DNA of 64,000 bases from Caballeronia choica (GTDB taxonomy: Bacteria > Pseudomonadota > Gammaproteobacteria > Burkholderiales > Burkholderiaceae): positions 61,738 through 125,737 of the forward strand of contig NZ_FCON02000009.1 in NCBI RefSeq assembly GCF_001544535.1, written 5' to 3'. Shown here piece by piece: positions 45,501 through 54,183 of this stretch. The notes under the pieces were generated by a model that did no database searches, was not told the DNA's origin, and saw only the letters and a list, made by a program, of their open reading frames with translations. The translations under genes were made by a program, and so were the position numbers. The first letter of the stretch is position 1; the number at the start of each line of letters is the position of its first letter.

Positions 45501-45602
45501 GGCGAGCGCGGGCGCCGGCGAGAAGCCCATCAGGGCTAGACTCGATCCGGCGAGCGTACTCGCGGAGACCTTCAGGAACTGGCGCCGGGACATGTGCAAC
45601 AT
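42534..45602 (-). CDS. fdoG: Formate dehydrogenase major subunit, selenoprotein (Sec at UGA 45012-45014)
   Basis: This is the catalytic molybdenum (bis-MGD) subunit that oxidises formate on the periplasmic side. The twin-arginine signal reads [18 protein letters not shown]. The [4Fe-4S] motif [10 protein letters not shown] with CPKG follows. An in-frame TGA at 45012-45014 (codon 197) falls in [15 protein letters not shown], exactly where FdnG/FdoG carry selenocysteine. Reading through gives 1022 residues, the normal length. The start at 45602 has GAGG upstream; a second ATG three codons on is possible. The downstream half ([17 protein letters not shown]... type) is uninterrupted. Without read-through the gene would appear as two open frames. 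Confidence 0.96.
44971..45014 (-). promoter_or_regulatory. SECIS element of fdoG
   Basis: Directly after the UGA, the minus strand can form a hairpin with lower pairing between CCGACG and CGTTTGG-side bases. The upper stem is GGCA/TGCC with a GGTCT apical loop. Bacterial SECIS elements have a GGUCU-type loop at this distance, where SelB binds. Confidence 0.8.
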
Positions 45603-45948
45603 GGCCGCCTCGGTCGTTATGTGGGGGGTGAATGAATTATAGGGGCATCATTCGGGCTTCGTCGGGGCATGCATTAGAGTATTTCCCCGCATGTGACGAG
45701 ACTCGAAGCGTGAGCCGGAGAGTGTGCGGGCGGACGCGTGCGTCGCGCGGTAAATCGGCCTGGGCAAATTGTTCCGCGCGGTACAAAGTTCGCTTGCGCG
45801 TTCTTCGGGTGTCCGTTAAATGTCCTATGTGTGCGGGGCAGCCGCATCGTCAGCGAGCGCACAGACGTTCGTTCTGGAACGGATCGTGCTCGAAGGACCA
45901 CACTTAGTTCAGACGAACATCAAATCCACCAAGAAACAGAGGTCCGTG
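45603..45948. promoter_or_regulatory. Divergent control region between fdoG and the YihY-type gene
   Basis: This 346-bp spacer has no gene. A GCGCGGTA sequence occurs twice near 45745 and 45776, and AT-richer stretches lie at 45625-45690 and 45810-45825. No convincing sigma-70 or sigma-54 promoter could be assigned. An AGAGG site lies before the ATG at 45949. Confidence 0.35.
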
Positions 45949-47250
45949 ATGAGCACCCTGTCCACGCAAAAAATCGAGGCCGCCGTGAAGAAGGACGCCT
46001 CCTGGGTCGTCGGCGCGCTCAAGCAGTTCGGCGAGGACCGCTGCGCCGCGATGGCCGCGAGCATCGCGTTCTACTCCGCCTTCTCGCTTGCGCCGACGCT
46101 CGTGATGGTGATCGCCGTCGCCGGCTGGGTGTTCGGCGCCGAAGCCGCGCGCGGGCAACTCTTCCATCAGGTCAATGGCCTGATCGGCGACCAGGCGGCG
46201 GCGGGCGTGCAAAGCATCGTCGAGAATGCGCATCGCAGCGGCGGGACCGGGATTGCCGCGATCATCTCGTTCGTGCTGCTCGCGGCCGGCGCATCGGCGA
46301 CGTTTTCGTCGCTCAATACCGCGCTCAATCTTGTCTGGCCCGTGACCGGTGACCAAAAGTCGAGCGTATTCGCGCTGGTCCGCGTGCGGCTGATCTCGTT
46401 CGGTCTCGTGCTTGGCGTCGCGTTCCTGCTGATCGTGTCGCTCGTGCTCGATACCGCGATCCAGGCCGTCGGCATGTGGTTGTGGGGGAATTCGCCGTTC
46501 GTGATCATCGGCGACATCGTGCAGCTCGTGGCCGGGCTCGCGATTCTCTCGGTCGCGTTCGGCGCGCTGCTCAAACTCCTGCCCGACGCGAAGGTGGAAT
46601 GGCGCGACGCGCTCGTCGGCGGCGTCATGTCGGCCGTGCTGTTCTCGGCGGGCAAGAAGCTGTTCGCGTTTTATCTGACCCATGCCGGCACGGCCAGCGC
46701 GTTCGGCGCGGCCGGCTCGCTCGCGGTCCTGCTGATGTGGCTTTACTTCTCGGCGGCGGTTTTGCTGCTGGGCGCCGAATTTTCCGCGGCCCGCGCGCGC
46801 ATGCACGATCCGCGCGGCGCATGGGGCATGCAGAACGGCCGCGTGCCGCCCGGCAGCCGTGCGAAAATCGGCTCGCTGCTGGCGGGCTCGACCCGTGAGG
46901 CCGCCGCCACGGCAACCGGCGACGCACCCGCCGTTCCCGTCAATGCGCGTCGCTCGATCGGCGCGCGCAGCGGCCGCACGCAGCAACTGACACAAGAGGC
47001 CCGCAAGAAGGTATCGGCATTGAGCCGGGCGCTCGCGCTCTCGCGCACGGTCGTGCGCGCCGAGACCACGGCCACCCGCGCCGCCGCCGACGCGCTGATC
47101 GGTGCCGGCCGCAAGGCAACCCAGGCCAACGAACTGGTGCGGCGTCATCCGTGGCGCGCGGTCCTCCTCGCGGCGAGCGCGGGCGTGGCGGTCGCGCTGC
47201 TTTCCAGCCGTGAATCGCCCCGTCCCGCCGATAGCGATCGCAACGTCTGA
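45949..47250 (+). CDS. YihY/UPF0761-family membrane protein
   Basis: This 433-residue protein has about six membrane helices in residues 40-290. It shows the family marks DRCAAMAASIAFYSAFSLAP, AAGASATFSSLNTALNLVW, and LPDAKVEWRDALVGG followed by GKKLFAFYLTHAGTASAFGA. It was once called ribonuclease BN, but the family is now regarded as integral membrane proteins of unknown function. A basic C-terminal extension of about 120 residues with a last hydrophobic segment (VLLAASAGVAVALL), resembling DUF883/ElaB-type anchors, is an added domain. Confidence 0.85.
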   Translation: MSTLSTQKIEAAVKKDASWVVGALKQFGEDRCAAMAASIAFYSAFSLAPTLVMVIAVAGWVFGAEAARGQLFHQVNGLIGDQAAAGVQSIVENAHRSGGTGIAAIISFVLLAAGASATFSSLNTALNLVWPVTGDQKSSVFALVRVRLISFGLVLGVAFLLIVSLVLDTAIQAVGMWLWGNSPFVIIGDIVQLVAGLAILSVAFGALLKLLPDAKVEWRDALVGGVMSAVLFSAGKKLFAFYLTHAGTASAFGAAGSLAVLLMWLYFSAAVLLLGAEFSAARARMHDPRGAWGMQNGRVPPGSRAKIGSLLAGSTREAAATATGDAPAVPVNARRSIGARSGRTQQLTQEARKKVSALSRALALSRTVVRAETTATRAAADALIGAGRKATQANELVRRHPWRAVLLAASAGVAVALLSSRESPRPADSDRNV

Positions 47251-47555
47251 TCACGCTCTTTCCGGGCGGCATTCGCGTGGAATGCATTTGTTACCAAAGG
47301 TAACGACAATCCGCCTAATCAATATATAAGCCGAGTTGCGGGCGGCACCATTCCGCTGCCCCAACGGAACTTTTCACGAGCGGTTTTGTCATCTCGAATT
47401 CATCTAATCGACAGCCTGAAAGCCTTTACAGACGGACCTCTCAGGAAGTGTCTGTTTTTTGAGACAGTCAATTTTTTTCATTTCTTAAGTTTTGAAACAC
47501 TGCGTTATTCTCTGCGCCGGTAACAACGATTTTAATCATTCGCGTGGAGAATTCG
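47251..47555 (+). promoter_or_regulatory. AT-rich upstream region of the porin gene
   Basis: About 305 bp, distinctly AT-rich compared with neighbours, especially 47455-47535. TTGAAA near 47493 with GTTATT about 11 bases on is not an ideal promoter. An upstream TTGTCA/TATAAG-like pair near 47310-47330 is also possible. The long AT-rich leader suggests regulation by small RNA or nucleoid proteins, as for other porins. Confidence 0.35.
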
Positions 47556-48722
47556 ATGAAACGACTCGCACTGACGTCCCTCTCGCTGGCCCTGCTCGGC
47601 ACAGCCGGCGCAGCACAAGCACAATCGAGCGTAACGCTGTATGGCGTCATCGACGCAGGTCTCTCGTATGTCAGCAACGCTGACCAAGCGGGCAACCATC
47701 GGTGGGGCACGCAAAACGGCACCCTGTCGGGCAGTCGTTGGGGCCTGAAGGGTCAGGAAGACCTGGGCGGCGGCCTGAAGGCGATTTTCCAGTTGGAAAA
47801 CGGCTTTGACCCGGGCACGGGCCAGTTGAACCAGGGTGGCCGCGAATTCGGCCGTCAGGCGTTCGTGGGCGTGACCGGCGACTCCTGGGGTACGGTGACT
47901 TTGGGTCGCCAATACGACCCGTCCGTCGACATGGTTCAGGGCATCACGGGTGACAACTACTGGGGCTCCACGGGCGCCACGCCTGGCGACGTCGACAACT
48001 ACGACAACACGCTGCGCGTAAGCAACGCCGTCAAGTACGTTTCGCCGAACTTCGCCGGCTTCCAGTTCGAAGGTTTGTATGGCTTCAGCAACCTGACCAC
48101 GACAGGCCAAGGCCAGACGTGGTCGGGCGCGGCGTCGTACACCAACGGCCCTCTCGCCTTGGCGGCCAGCTACTTGTACGTGAACAACCCGAGCGCAGGC
48201 CGTCCGACCCCCGCTGGCGGCGGTTGGAACAGCCCGTCGTCGGATAGCCTGTTCCAGACTCCGATCAACATCGGCTACCAGACGGCCAAGGCCATCGGTA
48301 TTGCCCGCGCTGCAGGCCAGTACGCGATCGGACCGTTCACGTTCGGCGCTTCGTACAGCAACGCGCAGTACAAGAACGATGGTAATTCGCTCTTCACCCA
48401 GTACGAGAAATTTGATATCGGCAACGGTTTCGTGAACTGGCAGCTTTCGCCGGCGTTGCTGCTGGGCTTGGGCTACACGTACACGCATGCTCACGGCGAT
48501 ACGTCGGCAACGTACAACCAGGTCAACATCGGCGCGGATTACTCGCTGTCGAAGCGCACCGACTTGTACACGACGGCTGCATGGCAGCACGCAAGCGGTA
48601 CGCAGAAGAATGCGGACGGCACGACGACCTCGACCGCGCAAGCTTCCGTCGCCGACTTTGGCTACTTGAGCGGCAGCAGCCACCAGGAAATCGTGATCGT
48701 CGGCATCCGCCACAAGTTCTAA
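47556..48722 (+). CDS. Outer-membrane porin (Gram-negative general porin, OmpC/Omp38 type)
   Basis: This 388-residue trimeric beta-barrel porin allows diffusion of small hydrophilic solutes. The signal peptide MKRLALTSLSLALLGTAGAA ends at AQA/QSS. The mature protein opens with SVTLYGVIDAGLSYVSN, has SRWGLKGQEDLGGGLKAIFQ and VTLGRQYDP, and ends with the aromatic GIRHKF, the C-terminal Phe needed for BAM insertion. All are characteristic of Burkholderia porins. A strong terminator follows. Confidence 0.93.
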   Translation: MKRLALTSLSLALLGTAGAAQAQSSVTLYGVIDAGLSYVSNADQAGNHRWGTQNGTLSGSRWGLKGQEDLGGGLKAIFQLENGFDPGTGQLNQGGREFGRQAFVGVTGDSWGTVTLGRQYDPSVDMVQGITGDNYWGSTGATPGDVDNYDNTLRVSNAVKYVSPNFAGFQFEGLYGFSNLTTTGQGQTWSGAASYTNGPLALAASYLYVNNPSAGRPTPAGGGWNSPSSDSLFQTPINIGYQTAKAIGIARAAGQYAIGPFTFGASYSNAQYKNDGNSLFTQYEKFDIGNGFVNWQLSPALLLGLGYTYTHAHGDTSATYNQVNIGADYSLSKRTDLYTTAAWQHASGTQKNADGTTTSTAQASVADFGYLSGSSHQEIVIVGIRHKF

Positions 48723-48780
48723 AGCCGATTGGGCGCGGCGCTTCGGCGGCGCGCTTGTCGAGCGCGATTGCAGCACCCGA

Positions 48781-48816
48781 AACCAGCCATCGGCTCCGCC
48801 GATGGCTGGTTTTTTT
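48781..48816 (+). terminator. Intrinsic terminator after the porin gene
   Basis: AACCAGCCATCGGC pairs with GCCGATGGCTGGTT around a TCC loop, followed by a run of T residues. It lies about 60 bp after the porin stop. Confidence 0.9.
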
Positions 48817-48912
48817 ATGTGCTTCGGGGGATGAGTCGCTGACGCCGGCCTGAACCGGCAATGCGCGGCTGATGAGCGCCGCCGGGTTGCCCGGCGGCCA
48901 GCCGTTGAACGC

Positions 48913-49770
48913 CTATTGCTGCGATGCGCCCGTATCGATCTGCGCAAGCGTCTGCGCAGGCGCCTCGGGACACGGCAAATCGCCGATCACGAGACGCGGC
49001 ACGCTCGATGCCTGCTCGCGCGGCCGCAGCGGCACGTCGGAGGGATCGGTCCACGCCGGGTTCGGAATCTCGCCGAAGATCTGCCGCAGCCGTTCACCCC
49101 AGGTGCGATGGATCATCTGGAAATACTCGCTGTCATTGTCGAGCGACGCGAAACGCGTGACGCGCAGCGAGTCCTTCTCATAGACGAGCAGGTCGAGCGG
49201 CAAGCCCACCGACAAATTGGAGCGCAGCGTCGAGTCCATCGAGATGAGCGCGCATTTCGCAACTTCGTCGAGCGACGTGGTGGGCGTGATCACGCGATCG
49301 ATGATCGGCTTGCCGTACTTCGACTCGCCGATCTGGAAATACGGGCTCACGCGCGTCGATTCGACGAAATTGCCTGCCGCGTAGATCATGAAGAGCCGCG
49401 GGGCCTGCGTGCCGATCTGGCCGCCCAGAATGAAGCAGCAATTGAAGTCGACGCTGAATTCCGCAAGCGACAGCGCATCGCGCTTGTGCACTTCACGCAC
49501 CGCATCGCCGACGATCCGCGCCGCCTCCGCCATGTTCGCCGCGTTGTAGAGCGTCGGCCTGGACGGGTCGGCGGGCGCGGCGAGCAAGTGCGTGACGGCC
49601 TGCGTCAGCGCGAGATTGCCGGCCGCGAGCAACACCAGCACGCGCTCGCCGGGCTGCTCGAAAACGGCCATCTTGCGCGCGGCGCTCACATGGTCCACGC
49701 CGGCGTTGGTGCGCGTGTCGGACAAGAACACGAGGCCCTCGTCGACGCACATCCCCACGCAATAAGTCAT
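48913..49770 (-). CDS. Anbu-type proteasome-like peptidase
   Basis: This 285-residue protein belongs to the bacterial proteasome-homologue (Anbu) family, which forms helical or ring-like oligomers of N-terminal-Thr hydrolases. After removal of Met the chain starts TYCVGMCVDEG. Thr1, Asp17 (SDTRTNAG) and Lys32 (AARKM) fit the catalytic triad. The start at 49770 is fixed by the requirement for Met-Thr. It is the last gene of a four-gene cluster with a transglutaminase-like protein, an alpha-E protein and an ATP-grasp protein, the usual Anbu neighbourhood. Confidence 0.9.
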   Translation of the reverse strand: MTYCVGMCVDEGLVFLSDTRTNAGVDHVSAARKMAVFEQPGERVLVLLAAGNLALTQAVTHLLAAPADPSRPTLYNAANMAEAARIVGDAVREVHKRDALSLAEFSVDFNCCFILGGQIGTQAPRLFMIYAAGNFVESTRVSPYFQIGESKYGKPIIDRVITPTTSLDEVAKCALISMDSTLRSNLSVGLPLDLLVYEKDSLRVTRFASLDNDSEYFQMIHRTWGERLRQIFGEIPNPAWTDPSDVPLRPREQASSVPRLVIGDLPCPEAPAQTLAQIDTGASQQ

Positions 49771-49936
49771 GTCGTTTTGTTCCGGAAAATACAAAAGCAC
49801 CATTGTAATGGCACCACCGCCATGCCGCATCCACGGACAGCAACACCTGGTGTTTCGCGATGCAAACCATCCACACCGGCCGCCCTTCAACTTACTTTAC
49901 GGCAGATTCGCGCCGCCGTTCGAGCATCGGAGGCGT

Positions 49937-50734
49937 TTATTGATCGAGTTGTGCGTCCACGGACACATGCACGCTCAAATGCTCCTCCTTGCCGCCGACG
50001 CGCGACCCGCGCACGGGCGCCGCCGCTTCGTAGTCGCGCGCGACCGCCAGCCGGCAGTACCGGCTGCTCGCAAAGCGCGTGTGCGTGACGTCCACCGACA
50101 CCCAGGCGTCGTCGATCCACACGTCCACCCACGCATGGCTCGCGGCGTAATCGACCTCGCCCGGTTCGACGTAGCCGCTCACGTAGCGCGCCGGGACGCC
50201 GCGCGCGCGGCAGCAGGCGAGCATCAGGTGCGCGTGATCCTGGCAGACGCCGTTGCCGAGTTCGAGCGCCTCGGCCGCCGTGCTCGTCACTTCCGTCACG
50301 CCCGGCTGATAGGCGACCCGCTCGCCGATGCGCTCCGCGAGCGTCATCACGGCGGCGGGCGAATCGATCGACGGCACGCTGTTCGCGAGTTCGCGGATCG
50401 CCGCGTCCGGCTCGGTGAGTGCGGTCGGGCACGTATAGTGTTCGAGCGGGATCGGGCCGGCGTCGTCGTAGAGACGGCCGTCGTCGAGCGGCGTGGTTTC
50501 GACTTCGCCCGCCACGGTCAGGCGGATCTCGCTGTGCGCCTTCGTCAGCACGAGCGTGTGCAGCGTGTTGCCGTAGGCGTCGCGGGTGACGTCGAGCTTG
50601 GCCGGCGCTTCGATATGCCAGCGCCGCACCAGTTGCGACGCCCCGTTGGCCGGCGTCATCCGCAACTGCTGGATCGAGTACTGCACCGGCGACGCATAGC
50701 GATAATTCGTGTCGTGGCGGATGGTCAGGAGCAT
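49937..50734 (-). CDS. Transglutaminase-like cysteine peptidase of the Anbu cluster
   Basis: This 265-residue protein has an N-terminal beta domain (LLTIRHDTNYRYASPVQYSI) of bacterial transglutaminase N type and a C-terminal transglutaminase core. The core has Cys in NGVCQDHAHLML near residue 160, His in ASHAWVDVW near residue 195 and Asp in SVDVTHTR. It may hydrolyse or form amide bonds, possibly acting with the ATP-grasp and protease partners on the same peptide. The start at 50734 is chosen over an upstream ATG at 50761 because MLLTIRHDT is the usual N-terminus. Confidence 0.88.
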   Translation of the reverse strand: MLLTIRHDTNYRYASPVQYSIQQLRMTPANGASQLVRRWHIEAPAKLDVTRDAYGNTLHTLVLTKAHSEIRLTVAGEVETTPLDDGRLYDDAGPIPLEHYTCPTALTEPDAAIRELANSVPSIDSPAAVMTLAERIGERVAYQPGVTEVTSTAAEALELGNGVCQDHAHLMLACCRARGVPARYVSGYVEPGEVDYAASHAWVDVWIDDAWVSVDVTHTRFASSRYCRLAVARDYEAAAPVRGSRVGGKEEHLSVHVSVDAQLDQ

Positions 50735-50762
50735 GGTCGGTCCTTCGAGGGTTCGTGCCACG

Positions 50763-51716
50763 TCAGCCGAGCGGCAGCATGAGAAACGCGCGCATCACGC
50801 GCAGGCCGAGTTCGTCGACGCGCTTGAGGAATTGCGTGAGCCACGCATGCACGCCGGTTTCGAGAATCTGCCGGATGTCCGCGTAGAGCACGTCCGCGCG
50901 CAGCTTGCCCGCGAAGCGCTCGCACTCGTTGGAATTGCCCGTGCGCAGGTTGACGAGCGTCTCGCAGACGCCATCCAGCGACGCCAGCAGCGAGCGCGGC
51001 ATCGCCTCGTTGAGGATCAGCAGTTCGACGACCCGCGAGGGCGTCACGACATCGCGATACACCTTGCGGTAGATCTCCAGCGCCGACACCGAACTCAGGA
51101 TCGACGTCCAGTAGTAGAAATCTTCGAGCTGGCGCGCGGCCTCGCGCGAATTCGGCTCGGCGTCGGCGAAACGCACGTCGAGAATGCGCGCGGTGTTGTC
51201 CGCGCGTTCCAGGAAGGTGCCGATTTGCATGAAGAAATACGCGTCGTCGCGCAGCGCGGTGCCCACCATCACGCCGCGGCACAGGTTCGAGCGGTACTTC
51301 ACCCATTCGAAGAGCGTATCGGGGCTGCGCTGCAGTTCGCCCGAGGCAAGCCGTTCGCCGAATTCCAGCCACGTGTAGTTGATGGTTTCCCAGCCTTCGG
51401 TTGTCAGCGTGCCGCGCACGGCACGGGCGTTTTCGCGGGTCGCGTGCAGGCAGGCGTTGATGCTCGACGGATTGCCCGCGTCCGCGACCATGAAATCGAG
51501 CATGTCGGCGCGGGAATCCGAGTCGGGATGGCGTTCCGCGAAACTCGCTTCCAGCTCGGAGATGCGCAGCACCGAACGCTGCGCGCGCGCTTCCTGCTCG
51601 GGCGTCTGCGGCAGGAGCAGGCCCTGCGAATTGATGTCGAGCATGCGCGCCGTGTTTTCTGCGCGCTCCATGTAGCGTGCCATCCAGAAGAGGTGATCGG
51701 CGGTGCGGCTTAGCAT
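50763..51716 (-). CDS. Alpha-E domain protein (DUF403/COG2307) of the Anbu cluster
   Basis: This 317-residue all-helical protein starts MLSRTADHLFWMARYMERAE, the typical N-terminus, and has FLERADNTARILDVRF in the middle. The repeated WMxRYxERAxN / FLERADNTAR pairs are the signature of the alpha-E domain. The function is unknown; it always occurs beside the circularly permuted ATP-grasp protein, often with a transglutaminase. It lies between those two genes here. Confidence 0.9.
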   Translation of the reverse strand: MLSRTADHLFWMARYMERAENTARMLDINSQGLLLPQTPEQEARAQRSVLRISELEASFAERHPDSDSRADMLDFMVADAGNPSSINACLHATRENARAVRGTLTTEGWETINYTWLEFGERLASGELQRSPDTLFEWVKYRSNLCRGVMVGTALRDDAYFFMQIGTFLERADNTARILDVRFADAEPNSREAARQLEDFYYWTSILSSVSALEIYRKVYRDVVTPSRVVELLILNEAMPRSLLASLDGVCETLVNLRTGNSNECERFAGKLRADVLYADIRQILETGVHAWLTQFLKRVDELGLRVMRAFLMLPLG

Positions 51717-51795
51717 GATGGTGTTCCGTTCGTTGTGTGGGCGCACTCGTGGCTGCCCCGCGTGGGGCTATGGCCGGTGGCTTTCCCAGTCGATG

Positions 51796-53202
51796 TCAGT
51801 CCACCATCCAGGTGTCCTTGGTGCCGCCGCCCTGCGACGAATTCACGACGAGCGACCCCTCTTTCAACGCGACGCGCGTGAGCCCGCCCGCGCACATGTT
51901 CACCTCGCGGCCCGACAGGACGAACGGCCGCAAGTCGATGTGGCGCGGCGCCAGCCCCGCTTCGACGAAAGTCGGGCAGGCGGAGAGCGCGAGCGTCGGC
52001 TGCGCGATATAAGTGTTCGGCCGCGCGACCAGGCGCTCGCGGAACGCCTCGATCTCGGCTTTCGTCGACGCCGGGCCGACCAGCATCCCGTAGCCGCCCG
52101 CGCCGTGCACTTCCTTCACGACCAGTTCCGGCAGGTGCGCGAGTGTGTAGGCGAGATCGGCGGGCTTCCTGCACTGATAGGTCGGCACGTTGTTCAGGAT
52201 CGGCTTCTCGCCGAGATAGAACTCGATCATGTCGGGGACGAACGGATAGATCGACTTGTCGTCGGCGATGCCCGTGCCCATCGCGTTCGCCAGCGCCACG
52301 CGGCCCGCGCGATACGACGTCAGAAGCCCCGGGATGCCGAGCGCCGAATCGGCGCGGAAGGCGAGCGGATCGAGGAAGTCGTCGTCGAGGCGCCGGTAGA
52401 TCACGTCGACGCGGCGCGGGCCTTGCGTCGTGCGCATGAACACGTAGTTTTCGTCGACGAACAGATCCTTGCCCTCGACCAGTTCCACGCCCATTTGCTG
52501 CGCGAGGAACGAGTGCTCGAAGTACGCCGAGTTGTACATGCCGGGCGTGAGCACGACGACGACCGGGTCGTCGACGCCTTCCGGCGCGATCGAGCGCAGC
52601 GTCTCCAGCAGCAGGTCGGGATAGTGCGCGACCGGCGCGACGCGGTTCTGCACGAAGAGTTCGGGAAAGAGCCGCATCATCATCTTGCGGTTTTCCAGCA
52701 TGTATGACACGCCCGACGGCACCCGCAGGTTGTCCTCCAGCACGTAGAACTCGCCCTCCTCGCCCGCGCGCACGACATCGACGCCCGCGATGTGCGCATA
52801 GACATCGAGCGGGACGTGGACGCCCTGCATCTCCGGCCGGTACTGCGCGTTGGTGTAGACCTGCTCGGCCGGCACGCGGCCGGCGCGGACGATGTCGTGA
52901 TCGTGATAGATATCGTGGATGAAGAGATTGAGCGCCTGCACGCGCTGCCGCAGGCCCGCTTCGAGCGTGCGCCATTCATCGCCGGGGATGATGCGCGGGA
53001 TCATGTCGAAGGGAATCAGGCGCTCGGTGCCCGACAGGTCGCCGTTCACCGCGAACGTGATGCCGACGCGGCGAAACAGCAGATCGGCTTCCGCGCGCTT
53101 GCGGGCGATGGTCTCGGGGCTTTGGGCCGCCAGCCAGCGGGAGAACCGCGCGTAGTGCTCCCGTACGGTTTCGTCGTGACGCATTTCGTCGTAGATCTGC
53201 AT
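51796..53202 (-). CDS. Circularly permuted ATP-grasp protein (COG2308) of the Anbu cluster
   Basis: This 468-residue putative ATP-dependent carboxylate-amine ligase has a permuted ATP-grasp fold. Family segments are GITFAVNGDLSGTERLIPFD, IHDIYHDHDIV, VLEDNLRVPSGVSYMLENR, YRRLDDDFLDPLAFR and the C-terminal VVKEVHGAGGYGMLVGP followed by VNSSQGGGTKDTWMVD. It is the first gene of the cluster. The set of ligase, alpha-E, transglutaminase and Thr-protease suggests a pathway that makes and trims a peptide, but no product is known. Confidence 0.9.
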   Translation of the reverse strand: MQIYDEMRHDETVREHYARFSRWLAAQSPETIARKRAEADLLFRRVGITFAVNGDLSGTERLIPFDMIPRIIPGDEWRTLEAGLRQRVQALNLFIHDIYHDHDIVRAGRVPAEQVYTNAQYRPEMQGVHVPLDVYAHIAGVDVVRAGEEGEFYVLEDNLRVPSGVSYMLENRKMMMRLFPELFVQNRVAPVAHYPDLLLETLRSIAPEGVDDPVVVVLTPGMYNSAYFEHSFLAQQMGVELVEGKDLFVDENYVFMRTTQGPRRVDVIYRRLDDDFLDPLAFRADSALGIPGLLTSYRAGRVALANAMGTGIADDKSIYPFVPDMIEFYLGEKPILNNVPTYQCRKPADLAYTLAHLPELVVKEVHGAGGYGMLVGPASTKAEIEAFRERLVARPNTYIAQPTLALSACPTFVEAGLAPRHIDLRPFVLSGREVNMCAGGLTRVALKEGSLVVNSSQGGGTKDTWMVD

Positions 53203-53450
53203 CGTGTGCGTCCTGGTTGTGCGCGGTTTTGGACCGCTTGCCCGGCGACTGGTTTTTGGGTGCCGGTGGGTCGACGCGAGGTCTATTTTAGTATCGTAGG
53301 AAAGTGCAAGCGGTGTGCCATTTTTTGGAGGTTAAGCGGGAGGTTTTTTGGCCGGCGCGGTGGGGATGCGTCGATTCGGTGCCGCGAGGGAGGCAAGTCG
53401 CGTCGGGTATGCGCCGTTTTGGTGCGGCGCGGGGGCGGGGTCGGTTTTGG

Positions 53451-53755
53451 GTTACACCCGTTTGATGTTTTTGCGCTTCTATGGAACTTGTTTTGTTTTT
53501 GGTTTATTTGCTCTGCCCCTGTCCGGGGCGGGACTCACTTTCTTTGCTGCTGCAAAGAAAGTAAGCAAAGAAAGCAGCTTTCCACCGCCAATCCTTGCCA
53601 TGCGCCGCTAGACAGTTCCTTCGGAGTGGTCCAACCGGGGGAGTGTCGTTAGCGGGGTTTCGTCGTTGTTGGCATGCAGAAAAGGCGCGCGCGTCGCACC
53701 GCTATACGAAGTGGATCAGCAGTCATACATCCGTCCTGGCACTTCGTGCCCGACG
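53451..53755 (+). repeat. Left arm of a large inverted repeat
   Basis: About 305 bp, matching in reverse complement the segment at 53830-54140 with scattered mismatches. Best-conserved parts include GCCCCTGTCCGGGGCGGGAC, the CTTTCTTTGCTGCTGCAAAG palindrome and GGAGTGGTCCAACCGGGGGA. Short frames inside it are not genes. Its relatives are probably dispersed in this genus. Confidence 0.75.
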
Positions 53756-53829
53756 ACAGGTTTGCTAAGCGGTGAATTGAAGCATGCAGCAAGCACGAAC
53801 GAGCGAGGTAGCGATGGGTTTCTGTTTTA

Positions 53830-54140
53830 CCTGGCGGGCGAGCGCGAAGCGCGAGGCTGGATGTATGACTGCTGGTCCACTTCGTTTAGCGGTGCGATGC
53901 CCGTACCTTTTCTACATGCCAACAACGGGGAAACCCCGCTAACGACACTCCCCCGGTTGGACCACTCCGAGGGAGCGGTCTGGAGGCGCCTGGCAAGAAT
54001 TTGCGTTGGGAAGCTGCTTTCTTTGCTTACTTTCTTTGCAGCAGCAAAGAAAGTGAGTCCCGCCCCGGACAGGGGCAGAGCTAATAAACCAAAAACAAAG
54101 CAAGTTCCACAGAAGCCCAAGCGCATCAAACGGTGTAAAC
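53830..54140 (-). repeat. Right arm of the large inverted repeat
   Basis: This is the reverse-complement partner of 53451-53755, separated from it by about 75 bp. Together the arms fill most of the gene-free stretch 53203-54183. The arms have diverged, mostly by substitutions, so the pair is not a recent duplication. Confidence 0.75.
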
Positions 54141-54183
54141 AACGCAACCCCACCCCAAGCGCCAGCGACAACCTCCTCCCCCT

